Positions 1-8,618 of a stretch of DNA of 64,000 nt are shown here, piece by piece (within the stretch, counting starts at the first letter, position 1; each line of letters begins with the position of its first letter). Where the stretch lies: contig NZ_RQEP01000005.1 in the NCBI RefSeq assembly GCF_004770055.1, positions 1,488,001 to 1,552,000 of the forward strand. The letters run 5' to 3'. Below the pieces are notes generated by a model that saw only the letters and a program-made list of their open reading frames with translations, did no database searches and was not told the DNA's origin. Both the position numbers and the translations under genes were made by a program. The stretch comes from Leptospira semungkisensis. GTDB lineage: Bacteria > Spirochaetota > Leptospiria > Leptospirales > Leptospiraceae.

Positions 1-11
1 TTTTCTCCTGA

Positions 12-136
12 TGAGACTCAGTTCTCATTAGCTTTTTCGAGGAGTCATGTTTCTGTGTTTGCTTTTTTAAAATGAGTCTAGGACTCAAAATCGATAAGAA
101 GGTTCTTTTGTCAAACAAAAATGAGATTAATTCTCA
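12..136. promoter_or_regulatory. Cluster of three related palindromes (candidate operators)
   Basis: Three inverted repeats of one family, TGAG(A/T)-N5/6-(A/T)CTCA, lie at 12-27 (TGAGA, 6-nt spacer, TCTCA), 73-87 (TGAGTC-TAG-GACTCA, perfect) and 122-136 (TGAGA-TTAAT-TCTCA). Centres are roughly 60 and 49 bp apart. They sit in AT-rich DNA without a gene, upstream of the gene at 331, and may also serve a gene beyond the left edge. Seen: the repeats. Inferred: binding sites for a dimeric repressor. They do not match the Leptospira LexA type (TTTG-N5-CAAA). No regulator gene is in view. The remaining 137-330 stretch shows only the ribosome binding site of the next gene. Confidence 0.5.
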
Positions 137-330
137 GAATGTTGAATTGATTTAGTTCAGGTTTAGTCGAGCAATTGTTATCCGAAAGATTCTCTCCCCT
201 TTCTATTTCGAGAAGGAGCCACTTCTTTTTGGGAAAAGTAATTGCGAGTCCCCTTCTCCTGGGATAAAACTATCGGGCCGAAAACTCTTTCATTTGGAAG
301 AGGATGACTTCGCAAAAAGGAGGGTATGAT

Positions 331-750
331 ATGAAGAAAAAATGGGTGGTGGTTGCGAACCGGAGTGAGGCAAAAATTTTTGAATACCAAGGGCCGACGA
401 ACGGATTGAAGTTGGTGCAATCCATGGAGAATCCAGAAGGAAGACTTAGAAATTCCGAACTGGTAACCGGGGCTGGACAGGCTTCTAGATCCGATTTTGA
501 TTTTTTTCACGAACCTAAGAAGAGAGTGGCGGCGGCCTTTGCCGGTAAACTTTGTGATTTCGTAAATCTTGAAAGAAAGAAGGATTCTTTTTCCAATTTC
601 ATACTGATCTCCGAGCCAGGCTTTATGGGAATGATCCTAGGCAAACTGGACGATAAATCTCGAGAAAAGATCTATCATAAAATGCCAAAGGACATTGTTC
701 ATGAGAGAGAAGCTAGTTTGATGAATCATCTCAAAACTGTTTTGATGTGA
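331..750 (+). CDS. Host-attachment-family protein (baeRF/Host_attach-like)
   Basis: Small soluble protein of 139 residues. It opens with KKKWVVVANRSEAKIFE, the pattern of the 'host attachment' family (eRF1-like fold), and carries the family's typical ELVTGAGQASRSDFD stretch and a C-terminal IVHEREASLMNHL helix. Family members are widespread and their biochemical role is unsettled; the attachment name comes from plant-associated bacteria. The ATG at 331 is chosen over the upstream ATG at 304 because AAAGGAGG lies just before it at about 316-323 with good spacing. No signal peptide or membrane segment is visible. The gene stands alone between the palindromes upstream and a terminator hairpin at 780. 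Confidence 0.7.
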   Translation: MKKKWVVVANRSEAKIFEYQGPTNGLKLVQSMENPEGRLRNSELVTGAGQASRSDFDFFHEPKKRVAAAFAGKLCDFVNLERKKDSFSNFILISEPGFMGMILGKLDDKSREKIYHKMPKDIVHEREASLMNHLKTVLM

Positions 751-779
751 TCCGTTAGTATCCGAAACTTTCGAAAAAG

Positions 780-820
780 AAAGGGGTCTTCGATTTTATC
801 GTCGGCCCCTTTTCATTTTT
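780..820 (+). terminator. Rho-independent terminator after the host-attachment gene
   Basis: AAAGGGGTC (780-788) pairs with GGCCCCTTT (804-812), including one G-U pair. A small inner CGAT/ATCG stem closes the loop, and a T-rich tail follows. It sits 30 nt after the stop codon at 750. Confidence 0.7.
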
Positions 821-909
821 AAGAGGATCCTATTTCGTAATCTTGTCTGGTATTCACTTGACGAGAGCAGATAATGCTCGATCCTACCTCAGAAAAAACC
901 GGAGGGGAA

Positions 910-2460
910 ATGGCTGCCAGCAAAGATAAATACGTACTTTCTATCGATAGTGGAGGAAGCGGGATCCGTGCGATCTTATTCGATAAGAAAGGCAAAATAG
1001 TTTCGCGACAGTACGAAAAAACTCCGCCTATCATAGTCGAGCCGGGTGCCTTGGAGCACGATGCCGATAAACTTTGGCAGGCTCTTCTTTCCATTTTGAA
1101 GAAGACATTTCGAAATAGAAAATTCCAACCTTCTAATATAGATTCCATCGGTATTTGTAACCAAAGAGGTTCTTTCCTTCTATGGGAGAAGGAAACAGGC
1201 AAGCCTCTGACCAAGCTAATCAGTTGGGCGGATGTAAGAGCAGGCAAGACCTCCGACCAAATGAATTCTAATACGATATGGAAGTTGATCCAATTCGTTT
1301 CCCGTATACTCGGAGGGATCACCGGTCATCCGATGTTGATCGCGACGTATTTACTTAAGTTTACTACGGACCATGCTTCCGTTCGTTTGAAATGGGTATT
1401 CGATCATCATCCTGAATTGCGCAAAAGATCTAAGAAGGGGGAAATATTATTCGGAACCTTGGACACTTGGTTCGTATACAAACTCACAAAAGGGAAGGAA
1501 CATTTAAGTGATCCTTCGAATGCGACTGTTACCGGGATGTTCAATCCGTTCCAGTTGCAATGGAATGCACCTCTTTGCGGCATATTCGGGATCCCGACTA
1601 AGATCTTTCCGAATGTAAAGGATACTGCGGCCGATTTCGGATCTACGGATCCTTCTCTCTTTGGTGGAGTTGCAATTCCTATCCGAGCAGTAGTTGGGGA
1701 TCAGATGGCTGCGTTATTCGGTCATGCATGCTTTGAAAAGGGAGGAGTTAAGATCTCTCAAGGTTCGGGAGCATTTGTGGACATGAATATGGGCGACAAA
1801 CCTAAGATCTCTAAGAGAGGGCTGTTTCCTCTTGTTGCATGGAGATTGAACGGAAAACCAACATACATGTTAGAAGGGTTTACTGGTACAGTGGGAACTC
1901 TGATCGATTGGTTGGGAAAGGGAATCGGCCTCTCCGACACTCCTAAGGTATTGAATGAATTGGCCTCCCAGACACAAGATACGGGAGGTGTGATCTTTGT
2001 TCCTACAGCTTCCGGGATGAGATTTCCTCATTTTAACCCGAATGCAAAGGCCTCTGTTTTTGGACTTTCTCTCGCAACTCACAGAAGGCATGTGGCTCGA
2101 GCAGTCCTAGAGGGAATTGCATTATCTTTATTTGATATTCTAGAAGGAATTAAGAAGGATACGAATGTTCCGGTAAGTTCTATCATGGTGGATGGAGGAG
2201 TCTCTCAGTCGGACATTCTACTCCAATGCTTGGCGGATTTTTGCCAGGTCGATGTGAAGAGAGCCCCCGAGCCTGATATGACTGCGACAGGAGCAGCATA
2301 CTTGGCCGGTCTAGGTTCCGGTTTTTGGAAATCCAAAGAGGAGCTTAGAAGTCTAGAAAAAGGCTATAAGATATTCAAACCGAAGATGGATCTGAAACTC
2401 AGAAAGGAAAAATTAGAACGTTGGCATAGGGCCGTTCAATCTACTCTTAAGATAGATTAA
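910..2460 (+). CDS. FGGY-family carbohydrate kinase, glycerol-kinase-like
   Basis: ATP-dependent sugar/polyol kinase of the FGGY family, 516 residues (GlpK is about 500). The N-terminal phosphate-binding loop ([15 protein letters not shown]), the LFGTLDTW motif, [10 protein letters not shown] with the catalytic-base Asp, and the C-terminal VDGGVSQSD and [11 protein letters not shown] motifs are all present. Overall similarity is closest to glycerol kinase. However, the glycerol-binding Arg-Glu pair of GlpK (NQRE) reads NQRG here, so the Glu is lost and the substrate may differ. The ATG at 910 follows GGAGGGG at 901-907, which is tight spacing; an upstream ATG at 874 in the same frame is the alternative. 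The next gene is convergent. No glpF or glpD is nearby to support a glycerol role. Confidence 0.8.
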   Translation: MAASKDKYVLSIDSGGSGIRAILFDKKGKIVSRQYEKTPPIIVEPGALEHDADKLWQALLSILKKTFRNRKFQPSNIDSIGICNQRGSFLLWEKETGKPLTKLISWADVRAGKTSDQMNSNTIWKLIQFVSRILGGITGHPMLIATYLLKFTTDHASVRLKWVFDHHPELRKRSKKGEILFGTLDTWFVYKLTKGKEHLSDPSNATVTGMFNPFQLQWNAPLCGIFGIPTKIFPNVKDTAADFGSTDPSLFGGVAIPIRAVVGDQMAALFGHACFEKGGVKISQGSGAFVDMNMGDKPKISKRGLFPLVAWRLNGKPTYMLEGFTGTVGTLIDWLGKGIGLSDTPKVLNELASQTQDTGGVIFVPTASGMRFPHFNPNAKASVFGLSLATHRRHVARAVLEGIALSLFDILEGIKKDTNVPVSSIMVDGGVSQSDILLQCLADFCQVDVKRAPEPDMTATGAAYLAGLGSGFWKSKEELRSLEKGYKIFKPKMDLKLRKEKLERWHRAVQSTLKID

Positions 2461-2466
2461 GAAATT

Positions 2467-2901
2467 CTAATTAGAGATCCGGATCGAACTAACTACAGTC
2501 GTTAGTTGCTCGGCCAACTCGTCTGTAGGTTCCTCGTCTCCGTTATAAGTGACGAGCACCATTCTTTTTTGGGCTGAGACCAGATATACCATCCAATGTC
2601 TGCCATCTTCTTTTAGGAATTCGCAGGCAATGATCTTTGCCCCTTCGTTATTGTTGAATACGACTGCCTTATCCGATTCGTATTCTATCCCGTGAGTCCC
2701 TAGATATCTTTCCAATTCCTTTTCTGGATCAAAGACCCCATCTTTGTTCTCGAATGCATATACTTGCATCGCGCCGGATCCATTCTCTTCGAAAAAGGCA
2801 GGTATGCCTTCGATCACTATATTCTGCCAGTGACCCGGAATCACCATAGTATACCATCCGGAGGGAGATCGATACAATTTGTATTCTGTTTTGCTGTCCA
2901 T
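2467..2901 (-). CDS. Conserved hypothetical protein (possibly DUF3805-like)
   Basis: Protein of 144 residues with no signal peptide or membrane helix. The N-terminal part (YRSPSGWYTMVIPGHW) looks like the start of the small beta-rich domains that read 'F.SP.GWFS..IP..W', and the rest alternates strands and helices with a conserved-looking EDGRHWMVYLVSAQKRM segment. I suspect a DUF3805-type domain but cannot confirm it. It is convergent with the FGGY kinase (7 nt between the ORF ends) and divergent from the hydrolase gene at 3007. Function unknown. Confidence 0.5.
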   Translation of the reverse strand: MDSKTEYKLYRSPSGWYTMVIPGHWQNIVIEGIPAFFEENGSGAMQVYAFENKDGVFDPEKELERYLGTHGIEYESDKAVVFNNNEGAKIIACEFLKEDGRHWMVYLVSAQKRMVLVTYNGDEEPTDELAEQLTTVVSSIRISN

Positions 2902-3006
2902 GGGAAAGACTCCGGGTTTTCAGTCATCTTGTCCTGAGTAAAAATACCTGCAAGCATGTTTGGGAAGACTTGACATTCGCATTATCTGGAGCGATCTTCT
3001 CTGATT

Positions 3007-4242
3007 GTGATCGCCATCCTTAAAAATAGAAGAGGGCCTTTCTATCTTATCACAACCTTCTTCGCCATTGTGTTTTTTGCGATATTTGCATCTTCTCTGG
3101 CCATTTTATTCTCTCTATTCTTGATCGCGATCCTCATCTCATATCCGATTCTTTTGGATTGGATCTCTCGGCTGTATGGTCAGGAAGATATTGCGGACGA
3201 AGTTCATTATGCTAAGACCAAGGATGGATGGAATATAGCTCTGCATCGTCATATTCCCCCGATTCCGAACCACACTCTTGCTCCAGTGATTGTTGTGCAC
3301 GGGATCGCAACGAACAAGTATGTGATCGATCTGGACAAGAGACACTCTCTTCCTTATTATTTGAAACTGAGAGGATACGAGGTGTTTGCCGTTTCTTTGA
3401 GAGGAGCAGGCGCGTCCTATCATGAAAGTAGAGGAGGGTATGAGGATTTTACTTTTGATGATTTAGTAAAATATGATGTTCCTGCAATTCTTTCCAAAGT
3501 GCTTTCGATTACTGGAAGTAAGAGAGTGAATTGGGTAGGGCATTCGATGGGAGCTATGATCCTTTATTCTTATCTGGGAGTTTCTACCAAGAAAGAAAAG
3601 GAGAAGGTTGCATCCTTTGTTTCTATCGGTGGGCCGGGAAATTTAAATCATCTAGGCTTGAGCCTGATCGGCCTACTTTCTAGATTTCCTAGAGCAAGAA
3701 AGGTCTTGGATCTGAAATTCGGAGCCTCCATGCTTGCGCCTCTCGCAGGGGAGATCTATACTCCTATCGATGAGATCTTATACAATCCGAAGGCCACTCG
3801 ACCGAGAACGGTTAAGAAGGTCATGAAGAATGCGATCGAGAATATAAGCGAGGGGCTGATAGAGCAATTCATGTCCTGGATAGAAACCAAGAAGATGAGT
3901 TCTTTAAATGGCTTTCATGATTATATAGAATTACAAAAAGAGATAACCGTTCCAAGTTTATTTATTGCAGGCGCAAAGGATGCGATTGCAACTCCTGAGA
4001 CAGTTAAATTTGTTTATGACAGGGCCGGCGCCAAATATAAGAAATTTCTAATAATCTCTAAGGAAGAAGGCTGCACCGAAGACTATGGCCATGGCTGTCT
4101 GATCCTGGGAGAAAAAGCCGAAGACGATGTATTTCCTAAGGTGGAATCTTTCTTACGAGAGTTTGGAACCTCCAAAAAACTAAGTTGGTTCGGACAATTA
4201 GAGAGAAAAATTCGCAAAAGAGTCGGCCTTAGAACGACATAA
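3007..4242 (+). CDS. Membrane-anchored alpha/beta hydrolase
   Basis: Serine hydrolase of the alpha/beta fold, 411 residues. Residues 12-50 form one or two hydrophobic segments that probably anchor it in the inner membrane. The fold begins with PVIVVHG (about 93-99), and the nucleophile elbow is GHSMG with Ser180. A likely acid lies in GAKDAIATPE and the likely His in YGHGCLIL near the C terminus. It resembles lipase/esterase-type enzymes; the substrate is unknown. The start is GTG at 3007. The only Shine-Dalgarno-like match, GGAG at 2988-2991, lies 15 nt upstream, so the start is not certain. It is followed by a regulatory region for the next gene. Confidence 0.75.
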   Translation: MIAILKNRRGPFYLITTFFAIVFFAIFASSLAILFSLFLIAILISYPILLDWISRLYGQEDIADEVHYAKTKDGWNIALHRHIPPIPNHTLAPVIVVHGIATNKYVIDLDKRHSLPYYLKLRGYEVFAVSLRGAGASYHESRGGYEDFTFDDLVKYDVPAILSKVLSITGSKRVNWVGHSMGAMILYSYLGVSTKKEKEKVASFVSIGGPGNLNHLGLSLIGLLSRFPRARKVLDLKFGASMLAPLAGEIYTPIDEILYNPKATRPRTVKKVMKNAIENISEGLIEQFMSWIETKKMSSLNGFHDYIELQKEITVPSLFIAGAKDAIATPETVKFVYDRAGAKYKKFLIISKEEGCTEDYGHGCLILGEKAEDDVFPKVESFLREFGTSKKLSWFGQLERKIRKRVGLRTT

Positions 4243-4318
4243 CCATTCATTTTCCACCTCAAAAGAGTAGCATTCTTCCCGGAATATCACCAAATCATTG
4301 CCTCCTTAATGAAATAAT

Positions 4319-4337
4319 ATGCTTATTATATAAGCAT
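4319..4337. promoter_or_regulatory. Inverted repeat upstream of the sigma-54 promoter (candidate activator site)
   Basis: ATGCTTA (4319-4325) and TAAGCAT (4331-4337) form a perfect 7-5-7 inverted repeat in an AT-rich stretch, centred about 60 bp upstream of the -24 element at 4389. This is where an enhancer-binding activator of sigma-54 could bind, though closer than the usual 80-150 bp. A perfect repeat of this size can occur by chance a few times per window, so position is the main argument. Confidence 0.35.
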
Positions 4338-4386
4338 TAAATTAAAACTATCCCAAATTTTGGGCATATTTTGAAGTTTGAAGAAT

Positions 4387-4403
4387 TGGTACGCTATTTG
4401 CAT
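4387..4403 (+). promoter_or_regulatory. Sigma-54 (RpoN) promoter
   Basis: TTGGTACGCTATTTGCA matches the sigma-54 consensus (TTGGCACG-N4-TTGCA) with one mismatch and the invariant GG-N10-GC spacing (GG 4389-4390, GC 4401-4402). Transcription would begin near 4414, giving a leader of about 54 nt before the phosphatase gene. AmtB, a classical nitrogen-limitation gene, lies downstream in the same unit, which fits RpoN control. Confidence 0.75.
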
Positions 4404-4467
4404 AAAACCCGGTAGAGCGAAACGAATCTTAAGAGAGATAGAATCCGATTCGTAGAGGTGCTTTACC

Positions 4468-6321
4468 ATGATAGAACTAAAATTCGGGCAAAGAAAGGTG
4501 GTGAACTTCCGAGGGGCGAGAAAGGTCGTCGGAGGATTAACGGAGAAGAATAAGATCGATATTCTTCTCTATATCAGTAAGGAATTTGCAAACGCGGATA
4601 AAGAAGAAGAACTTTACGATATCGTAATTAGCCTTTGTAAAGATATTTTCGAATGCGATAACACTACTCTCAGAATGTGGAAAGGGGATCTTCTGGTGCC
4701 TTCCCGATTTTTTAAGGAGACCATTCCTCCTCGCAGAGACTTGAGCCAAGACGAAGGATATTCCGGGTTCACTTTCAAGACTCGCATGCCTCTTCTGATC
4801 CAAGACTTAAGCCATCATGTGGAATATATCGATGAGGGTGAAACGACCCGAGCCGTTATGTGTGTTCCGATCATGTACAAAGAAGATTGTCTCGGAACGA
4901 TCGCAGTAGAATCGGACACTGAATTTTTTTATAGAGAAGATGACTTGGAGATCCTAGAAGCCCTAGGTTCTCAACTCGCACTTGCGATCACAAGCGTACG
5001 TCTGATCCAAGGTTTGGTTAAAGCCAATGAAAGAGAGGCTCAGATCTTAAAGCAGTTGGAATGGGACATGCGCATGGGACGCAACGTCCAAAGTCAGATC
5101 GTTGAGACTGTAATCGCCCCTTGGAACGGTTTGCATTTCGGTACATACTATGAGCCTATGACAGAAGTTTCCGGAGATTACTTCAATGTGGTTCGTCAAG
5201 GAAACTCGATCACTGCTATCATCGTGGATGTTTCCGGTCACGGTATTCCCGCTGCCTTGGTAACAATGTCCATTCACTATCAATTCCAAAGATGTACTGC
5301 TTTGGGTATGGGATTGTCCGAAACCATGGCAGAGTTGGGAGAATCTGTTCGTCCTCAACTTCCGGACGGAACGTATTTCACTGCGTTCATTCTGAAAGTC
5401 TATAGCGATTACACATATTCTTATGTGAATGCTGCTCACCAGAAAATGCTTCATTATCATAACGGCACCGGCAGGATCGAGGAACTGGATACACAAGGAG
5501 TTCCATTAGGGATCTTTGAAGTAGAAAGAAGCAATTTCGAAGAGAAGCACGGCAAGATCCTTCCTGGAGATATTCTGTTCTTACCTACCGATGGGATCGT
5601 TGAACAAAAGAACGACCAACGACAAGAACTAGGAAACCAGCGTTTCATAGAATGGATCCGCCAAGAAAAGGCAACCATCGAAGAACAAAGAGATAAGATC
5701 TATGTTTCAGATTTAGTGGGTTCTTTGCTCGGAAGATTCAAAAGATACAAGGGAGATATTCGCAATGGAGATGACGTATCTCTGTTAGCACTTCAATGCA
5801 ATCCTGAATTAGGAAAAGCAAAGACACTTCTTTCACTTGCGAAGTCTGCTGCTAAAGCCAAGAAAGATCAGGTCGCTTACGATAAGGCGCTCGAAGTATT
5901 CTCCATGGATGAGTCTCTCAAAGACAGTCTTGTGCTCTTAGGAAAAATGTATTACAGAGATCGAAATTTCGAGAAGAGCGTTCAGTTCTTGGAGAAATAC
6001 ATCCGCACAAGTGGAGAAGAGTCAGAGCATATCCATTACCTTCTCGGAAGAGCTTATTACGAATTGAACAATATCCCTGAAGCGAAGAGAGCGTTGAAAC
6101 GTTCCTTGGCGATAGACCATACTTATGCCAAGTCTAGTTTAAGACTAGCTAGATGTTATTTGAAAGATAATGAAACTCCTAAAGCGATCAAGGTCCTTCA
6201 ACAAGGGATCAAGAGTGCGCCTACGAACGAGTATCTGAAGATCTCTCTCAAGAAATTGGAAGAACTTGTGAAACGTAAGACCGCAGAGGTAGGCGCCGAA
6301 CAAAGAAAAGAAGCAGTTTAA
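4468..6321 (+). CDS. GAF-SpoIIE (PP2C) serine phosphatase with TPR tail
   Basis: Cytoplasmic signalling phosphatase of 617 residues. A GAF sensor domain (about 28-185) is followed by a linker helix (about 190-215) and an RsbU/SpoIIE-type PP2C phosphatase domain (about 215-455). That domain carries the metal-binding motifs SGDYFNV, VDVSGHGIPAALV, LPTDGIVE and GDDVSLLAL. A run of tetratricopeptide repeats (about 465-600) ends the protein. Such enzymes dephosphorylate STAS-domain antagonists in partner-switching pathways; two STAS genes occur in this window (9599, 42012), but a link is inference. GAGGTG at 4455-4460 precedes the ATG. The gene is the first of the sigma-54 unit with amtB 57 nt downstream, so nitrogen status may set its expression. 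The GAF ligand is unknown. Confidence 0.88.
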   Translation: MIELKFGQRKVVNFRGARKVVGGLTEKNKIDILLYISKEFANADKEEELYDIVISLCKDIFECDNTTLRMWKGDLLVPSRFFKETIPPRRDLSQDEGYSGFTFKTRMPLLIQDLSHHVEYIDEGETTRAVMCVPIMYKEDCLGTIAVESDTEFFYREDDLEILEALGSQLALAITSVRLIQGLVKANEREAQILKQLEWDMRMGRNVQSQIVETVIAPWNGLHFGTYYEPMTEVSGDYFNVVRQGNSITAIIVDVSGHGIPAALVTMSIHYQFQRCTALGMGLSETMAELGESVRPQLPDGTYFTAFILKVYSDYTYSYVNAAHQKMLHYHNGTGRIEELDTQGVPLGIFEVERSNFEEKHGKILPGDILFLPTDGIVEQKNDQRQELGNQRFIEWIRQEKATIEEQRDKIYVSDLVGSLLGRFKRYKGDIRNGDDVSLLALQCNPELGKAKTLLSLAKSAAKAKKDQVAYDKALEVFSMDESLKDSLVLLGKMYYRDRNFEKSVQFLEKYIRTSGEESEHIHYLLGRAYYELNNIPEAKRALKRSLAIDHTYAKSSLRLARCYLKDNETPKAIKVLQQGIKSAPTNEYLKISLKKLEELVKRKTAEVGAEQRKEAV

Positions 6322-6378
6322 GGAATCATAAGCGAAGTCAGGAATTATTAATAAAGAGAAAGGAGACTTAGATTAAAT

Positions 6379-7734
6379 ATGCGTATATTAGCATTACTTA
6401 TGCTCGCGTTTGTCTCGAGCGGAATTTGGGCCGACGAAGCCGCACCGGTTACAGCCGAGGCAGCTTTGAGCGCGGTTGGAGTCCTTAGGAATGAAACGAA
6501 TTGGCTATGGACCTGTATCGCAGGCTTCTTAGTATTCTTCATGCAAGCAGGGTTTGCGCTGGTAGAGGCCGGGTTCACCAGAGCTAAAAACACAGTAAAC
6601 ATTCTCATGAAGAACTTCATGGACTTCGCTCTTGGGTCCTTGGCATTCTGGTTAATCGGATTTTCCATCATGTTCGGACCTCAATTGGTTCATGCTGTAG
6701 GCGTAGGACTTCCTTCTATCGCAGACAGTCTATTGCTCGTGGGAGGAAAGCCAGACGCAGGTAAATTTACCTTTTTTATCTTCCAGTTGGTGTTCGCAGG
6801 AACTGCGGCAACGATCGTCTCCGGGGCGATGGCTGAAAGAACGAAATTCGTAGATTACGTTATCTTCTCTGTATTGATTACAGCTTTCGTGTATCCTATA
6901 TTCGGATCTTTGGCTTGGTCGAATCTCTTCGAACCAGAAAACAAAGGATATTTGGTGAATGCAGGGTTTATCGACTTCGCGGGATCCACAGTGGTTCACT
7001 CCGTAGGTGGTTGGGCAGGTCTTGCCGGAACCATGGTTTTAGGACCTCGTATCGGTAAGTTCCAAGATGGAAAAGTCGTACCGATCCTTGGTCATAACAT
7101 GACTATCGCTGCCTTAGGTGTTTTTATCCTTTGGTTAGGTTGGTTCGGATTCAACCCTGGCTCCACTACTTCCGTAGGCGGAGGAACTTTTGCGATCATC
7201 GCTGTTACGACTAACTTTGCAGCGGCAGCTGGAGCGGTCTCTTCTATGATCGTGACTTGGATCCTTTTCAAGAAGCCTGATATCGGTTTAACCTTAAACG
7301 GTGCTCTTGCGGGTCTTGTTGCTATTACTGCTCCTTGCGCGAACGTAAGCATTAGCTCTGCGATCATCATCGGTTTAGTAGGCGGTGTTCTCGTTGTATT
7401 CAGCGTTTTATTCTTCGATAGGATCAAGATCGACGATCCAGTCGGAGCGGTTTCCGTTCACGGAGTTTGCGGAGCTTGGGGAACCATTGCTGCGGGGCTT
7501 TTTGCGGAGGAAGCGTTCGGTGGAATTAACGGTTTATTCTTCGGAGGCGGGATCAGTCAACTTCTGGTTCAGTTAACTGGAGTAGGGATCGCATTCGTTT
7601 GGGCCTTCGGTGCAAGCGCGGTTATCTTCCTCGCATTGAAATACACCATCGGTCTCAGAGTATCCGAAGACGAGGAGATCCAAGGTTTGGATATCCTGGA
7701 ACACGGAAACGAGGCATATCCTATCTCCAAATAA
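6379..7734 (+). CDS. amtB: Ammonium transporter AmtB
   Basis: Inner-membrane ammonium channel of 451 residues, normal length for the family. A cleavable signal-like N terminus (about 1-18, ending before ADEAAP) precedes the family core with about 11 membrane helices. The twin pore histidines are His207 (VVHSVGGWAG) and His361 (VSVHGVCGAWG). The first transmembrane region carries the family's FMQAGFALVEAGF. AAGGAGA at 6360-6366 lies 12 nt before the ATG. No promoter-like sequence is apparent in the 57-nt gap, so it is probably read from the sigma-54 promoter at 4387. Unusually, no glnK/PII gene follows; a terminator comes directly after. Confidence 0.95.
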   Translation: MRILALLMLAFVSSGIWADEAAPVTAEAALSAVGVLRNETNWLWTCIAGFLVFFMQAGFALVEAGFTRAKNTVNILMKNFMDFALGSLAFWLIGFSIMFGPQLVHAVGVGLPSIADSLLLVGGKPDAGKFTFFIFQLVFAGTAATIVSGAMAERTKFVDYVIFSVLITAFVYPIFGSLAWSNLFEPENKGYLVNAGFIDFAGSTVVHSVGGWAGLAGTMVLGPRIGKFQDGKVVPILGHNMTIAALGVFILWLGWFGFNPGSTTSVGGGTFAIIAVTTNFAAAAGAVSSMIVTWILFKKPDIGLTLNGALAGLVAITAPCANVSISSAIIIGLVGGVLVVFSVLFFDRIKIDDPVGAVSVHGVCGAWGTIAAGLFAEEAFGGINGLFFGGGISQLLVQLTGVGIAFVWAFGASAVIFLALKYTIGLRVSEDEEIQGLDILEHGNEAYPISK

Positions 7735-7746
7735 TTCCTATCGGTG

Positions 7747-7783
7747 AAAACCTCCGTATTTTGCCCTGCGGAGGTTTTCTTTT
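7747..7783 (+). terminator. Rho-independent terminator after amtB
   Basis: AAAACCTCCG (7747-7756) and CGGAGGTTTT (7769-7778) form a perfect 10-bp stem with a 12-nt loop, followed by CTTTTC. It ends the phosphatase-amtB unit 12 nt past the stop. Confidence 0.9.
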
Positions 7784-7822
7784 CCCGTTGACGGAAAGAA
7801 TACTTATACCCGAATTGAGAGA

Positions 7823-8497
7823 ATGCGTTCGGGTTCTTTCTTCCGCCTCTCACAAATCCTTCTCATCCTTTTCGGTTGTCTGTTGGTCGGATGCTTCGAA
7901 TATGAAGAGACCCTTACCATCAATCCGAATCTAAGCGGAACCTTAGAAGTCACTTATGTAGTTCCCACTAAGAGAAAGTCGGACGAATCGCTCATCAAAT
8001 TCCTTCCCACTCGCAAAGAAGAAATATTGAATCGTTTGAATAAGGGATTTTTCTTCAAGAGCCTTGTCTTAAAAGACTATACCTACCAAAAAATGGAAAG
8101 CCCTGAAGCGGAACCAGGTGCGTTCCGAGAAAAGGCAAAGGTAAGCTATAAATTAGAATTCACAGATATTTCTCAATTAGAGAGTATCCTTCTCGGAAAC
8201 GTGCAGATCAAAAAAGAGAAGGTGAATACGATCTATATTAAAAGAGAATTCCCATCCATCACTAAGTCTTTGGAGTCCGTTCAAGGAGATGGAGAGAAGA
8301 AACTTCTAGGTGAAACCTTGAGATTGATCAAGGGAAATGCCTTGGTGTTCAAGGTAAATTTTCCAATCACTTCCGTTTGCTATACGAATCGAGGAGAGCA
8401 AAGCTTAGGAAAATTAGCCTATCGTTTGCCTCTCGCGGATACGATTGAAAAGTTCGGGAATAAGTCCTGGGACTATCGCATCACCTTCGTCTATTAA
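7823..8497 (+). CDS. Putative lipoprotein of unknown function
   Basis: Secreted lipoprotein candidate of 224 residues. A basic N terminus and hydrophobic segment end in LLVGC with the lipidation site at Cys24. The mature part starts FEYEETLTINPNLSGTLEV, a pattern shared by bacterial lipoproteins that begin with a 'YEE.L.L...GSG...' strand pair. The rest looks beta-rich with charged loops. No enzyme motif is visible. It is separated from amtB by the terminator and followed by the structured element at 8519. Function unknown. Confidence 0.6.
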   Translation: MRSGSFFRLSQILLILFGCLLVGCFEYEETLTINPNLSGTLEVTYVVPTKRKSDESLIKFLPTRKEEILNRLNKGFFFKSLVLKDYTYQKMESPEAEPGAFREKAKVSYKLEFTDISQLESILLGNVQIKKEKVNTIYIKREFPSITKSLESVQGDGEKKLLGETLRLIKGNALVFKVNFPITSVCYTNRGEQSLGKLAYRLPLADTIEKFGNKSWDYRITFVY

Positions 8498-8518
8498 GGT
8501 TGTACTTATAAATCTTTA

Positions 8519-8598
8519 CTTGGCGCTTCGCTGCGAGTATCGCGTTGCGATCTCGCGCTCGGCCTGCGGCACATTGCCCTTCGGGCAACGTCGCCAAG
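8519..8598. repeat. Highly structured GC-rich palindromic element (REP-like)
   Basis: An 80-bp element is closed by CTTGGCG (8519-8525) and CGCCAAG (8592-8598). Inside are GCGAG-t-ATCGC / GCGAT-CTCGC (8533-8556, stem with one bulge and a GTT loop) and TTGCCC-TTC-GGGCAA (8574-8588). It forms a multi-branched foldback on either strand, in the 193-nt gap between the lipoprotein stop and the mqnA stop (genes convergent). Its GC content is far above the flanks. I read it as a dispersed palindromic repeat or bidirectional terminator; only a genome-wide count can tell. Confidence 0.55.
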
Positions 8599-8618
8599 CT
8601 TGTGCTTAGGGGGAATAG

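Noticed and set aside
874..909. N-terminal extension of the FGGY kinase starting at 874
   Set aside because: The ATG at 910 has a better Shine-Dalgarno sequence and the family motif starts soon after; the extension is not conserved-looking.
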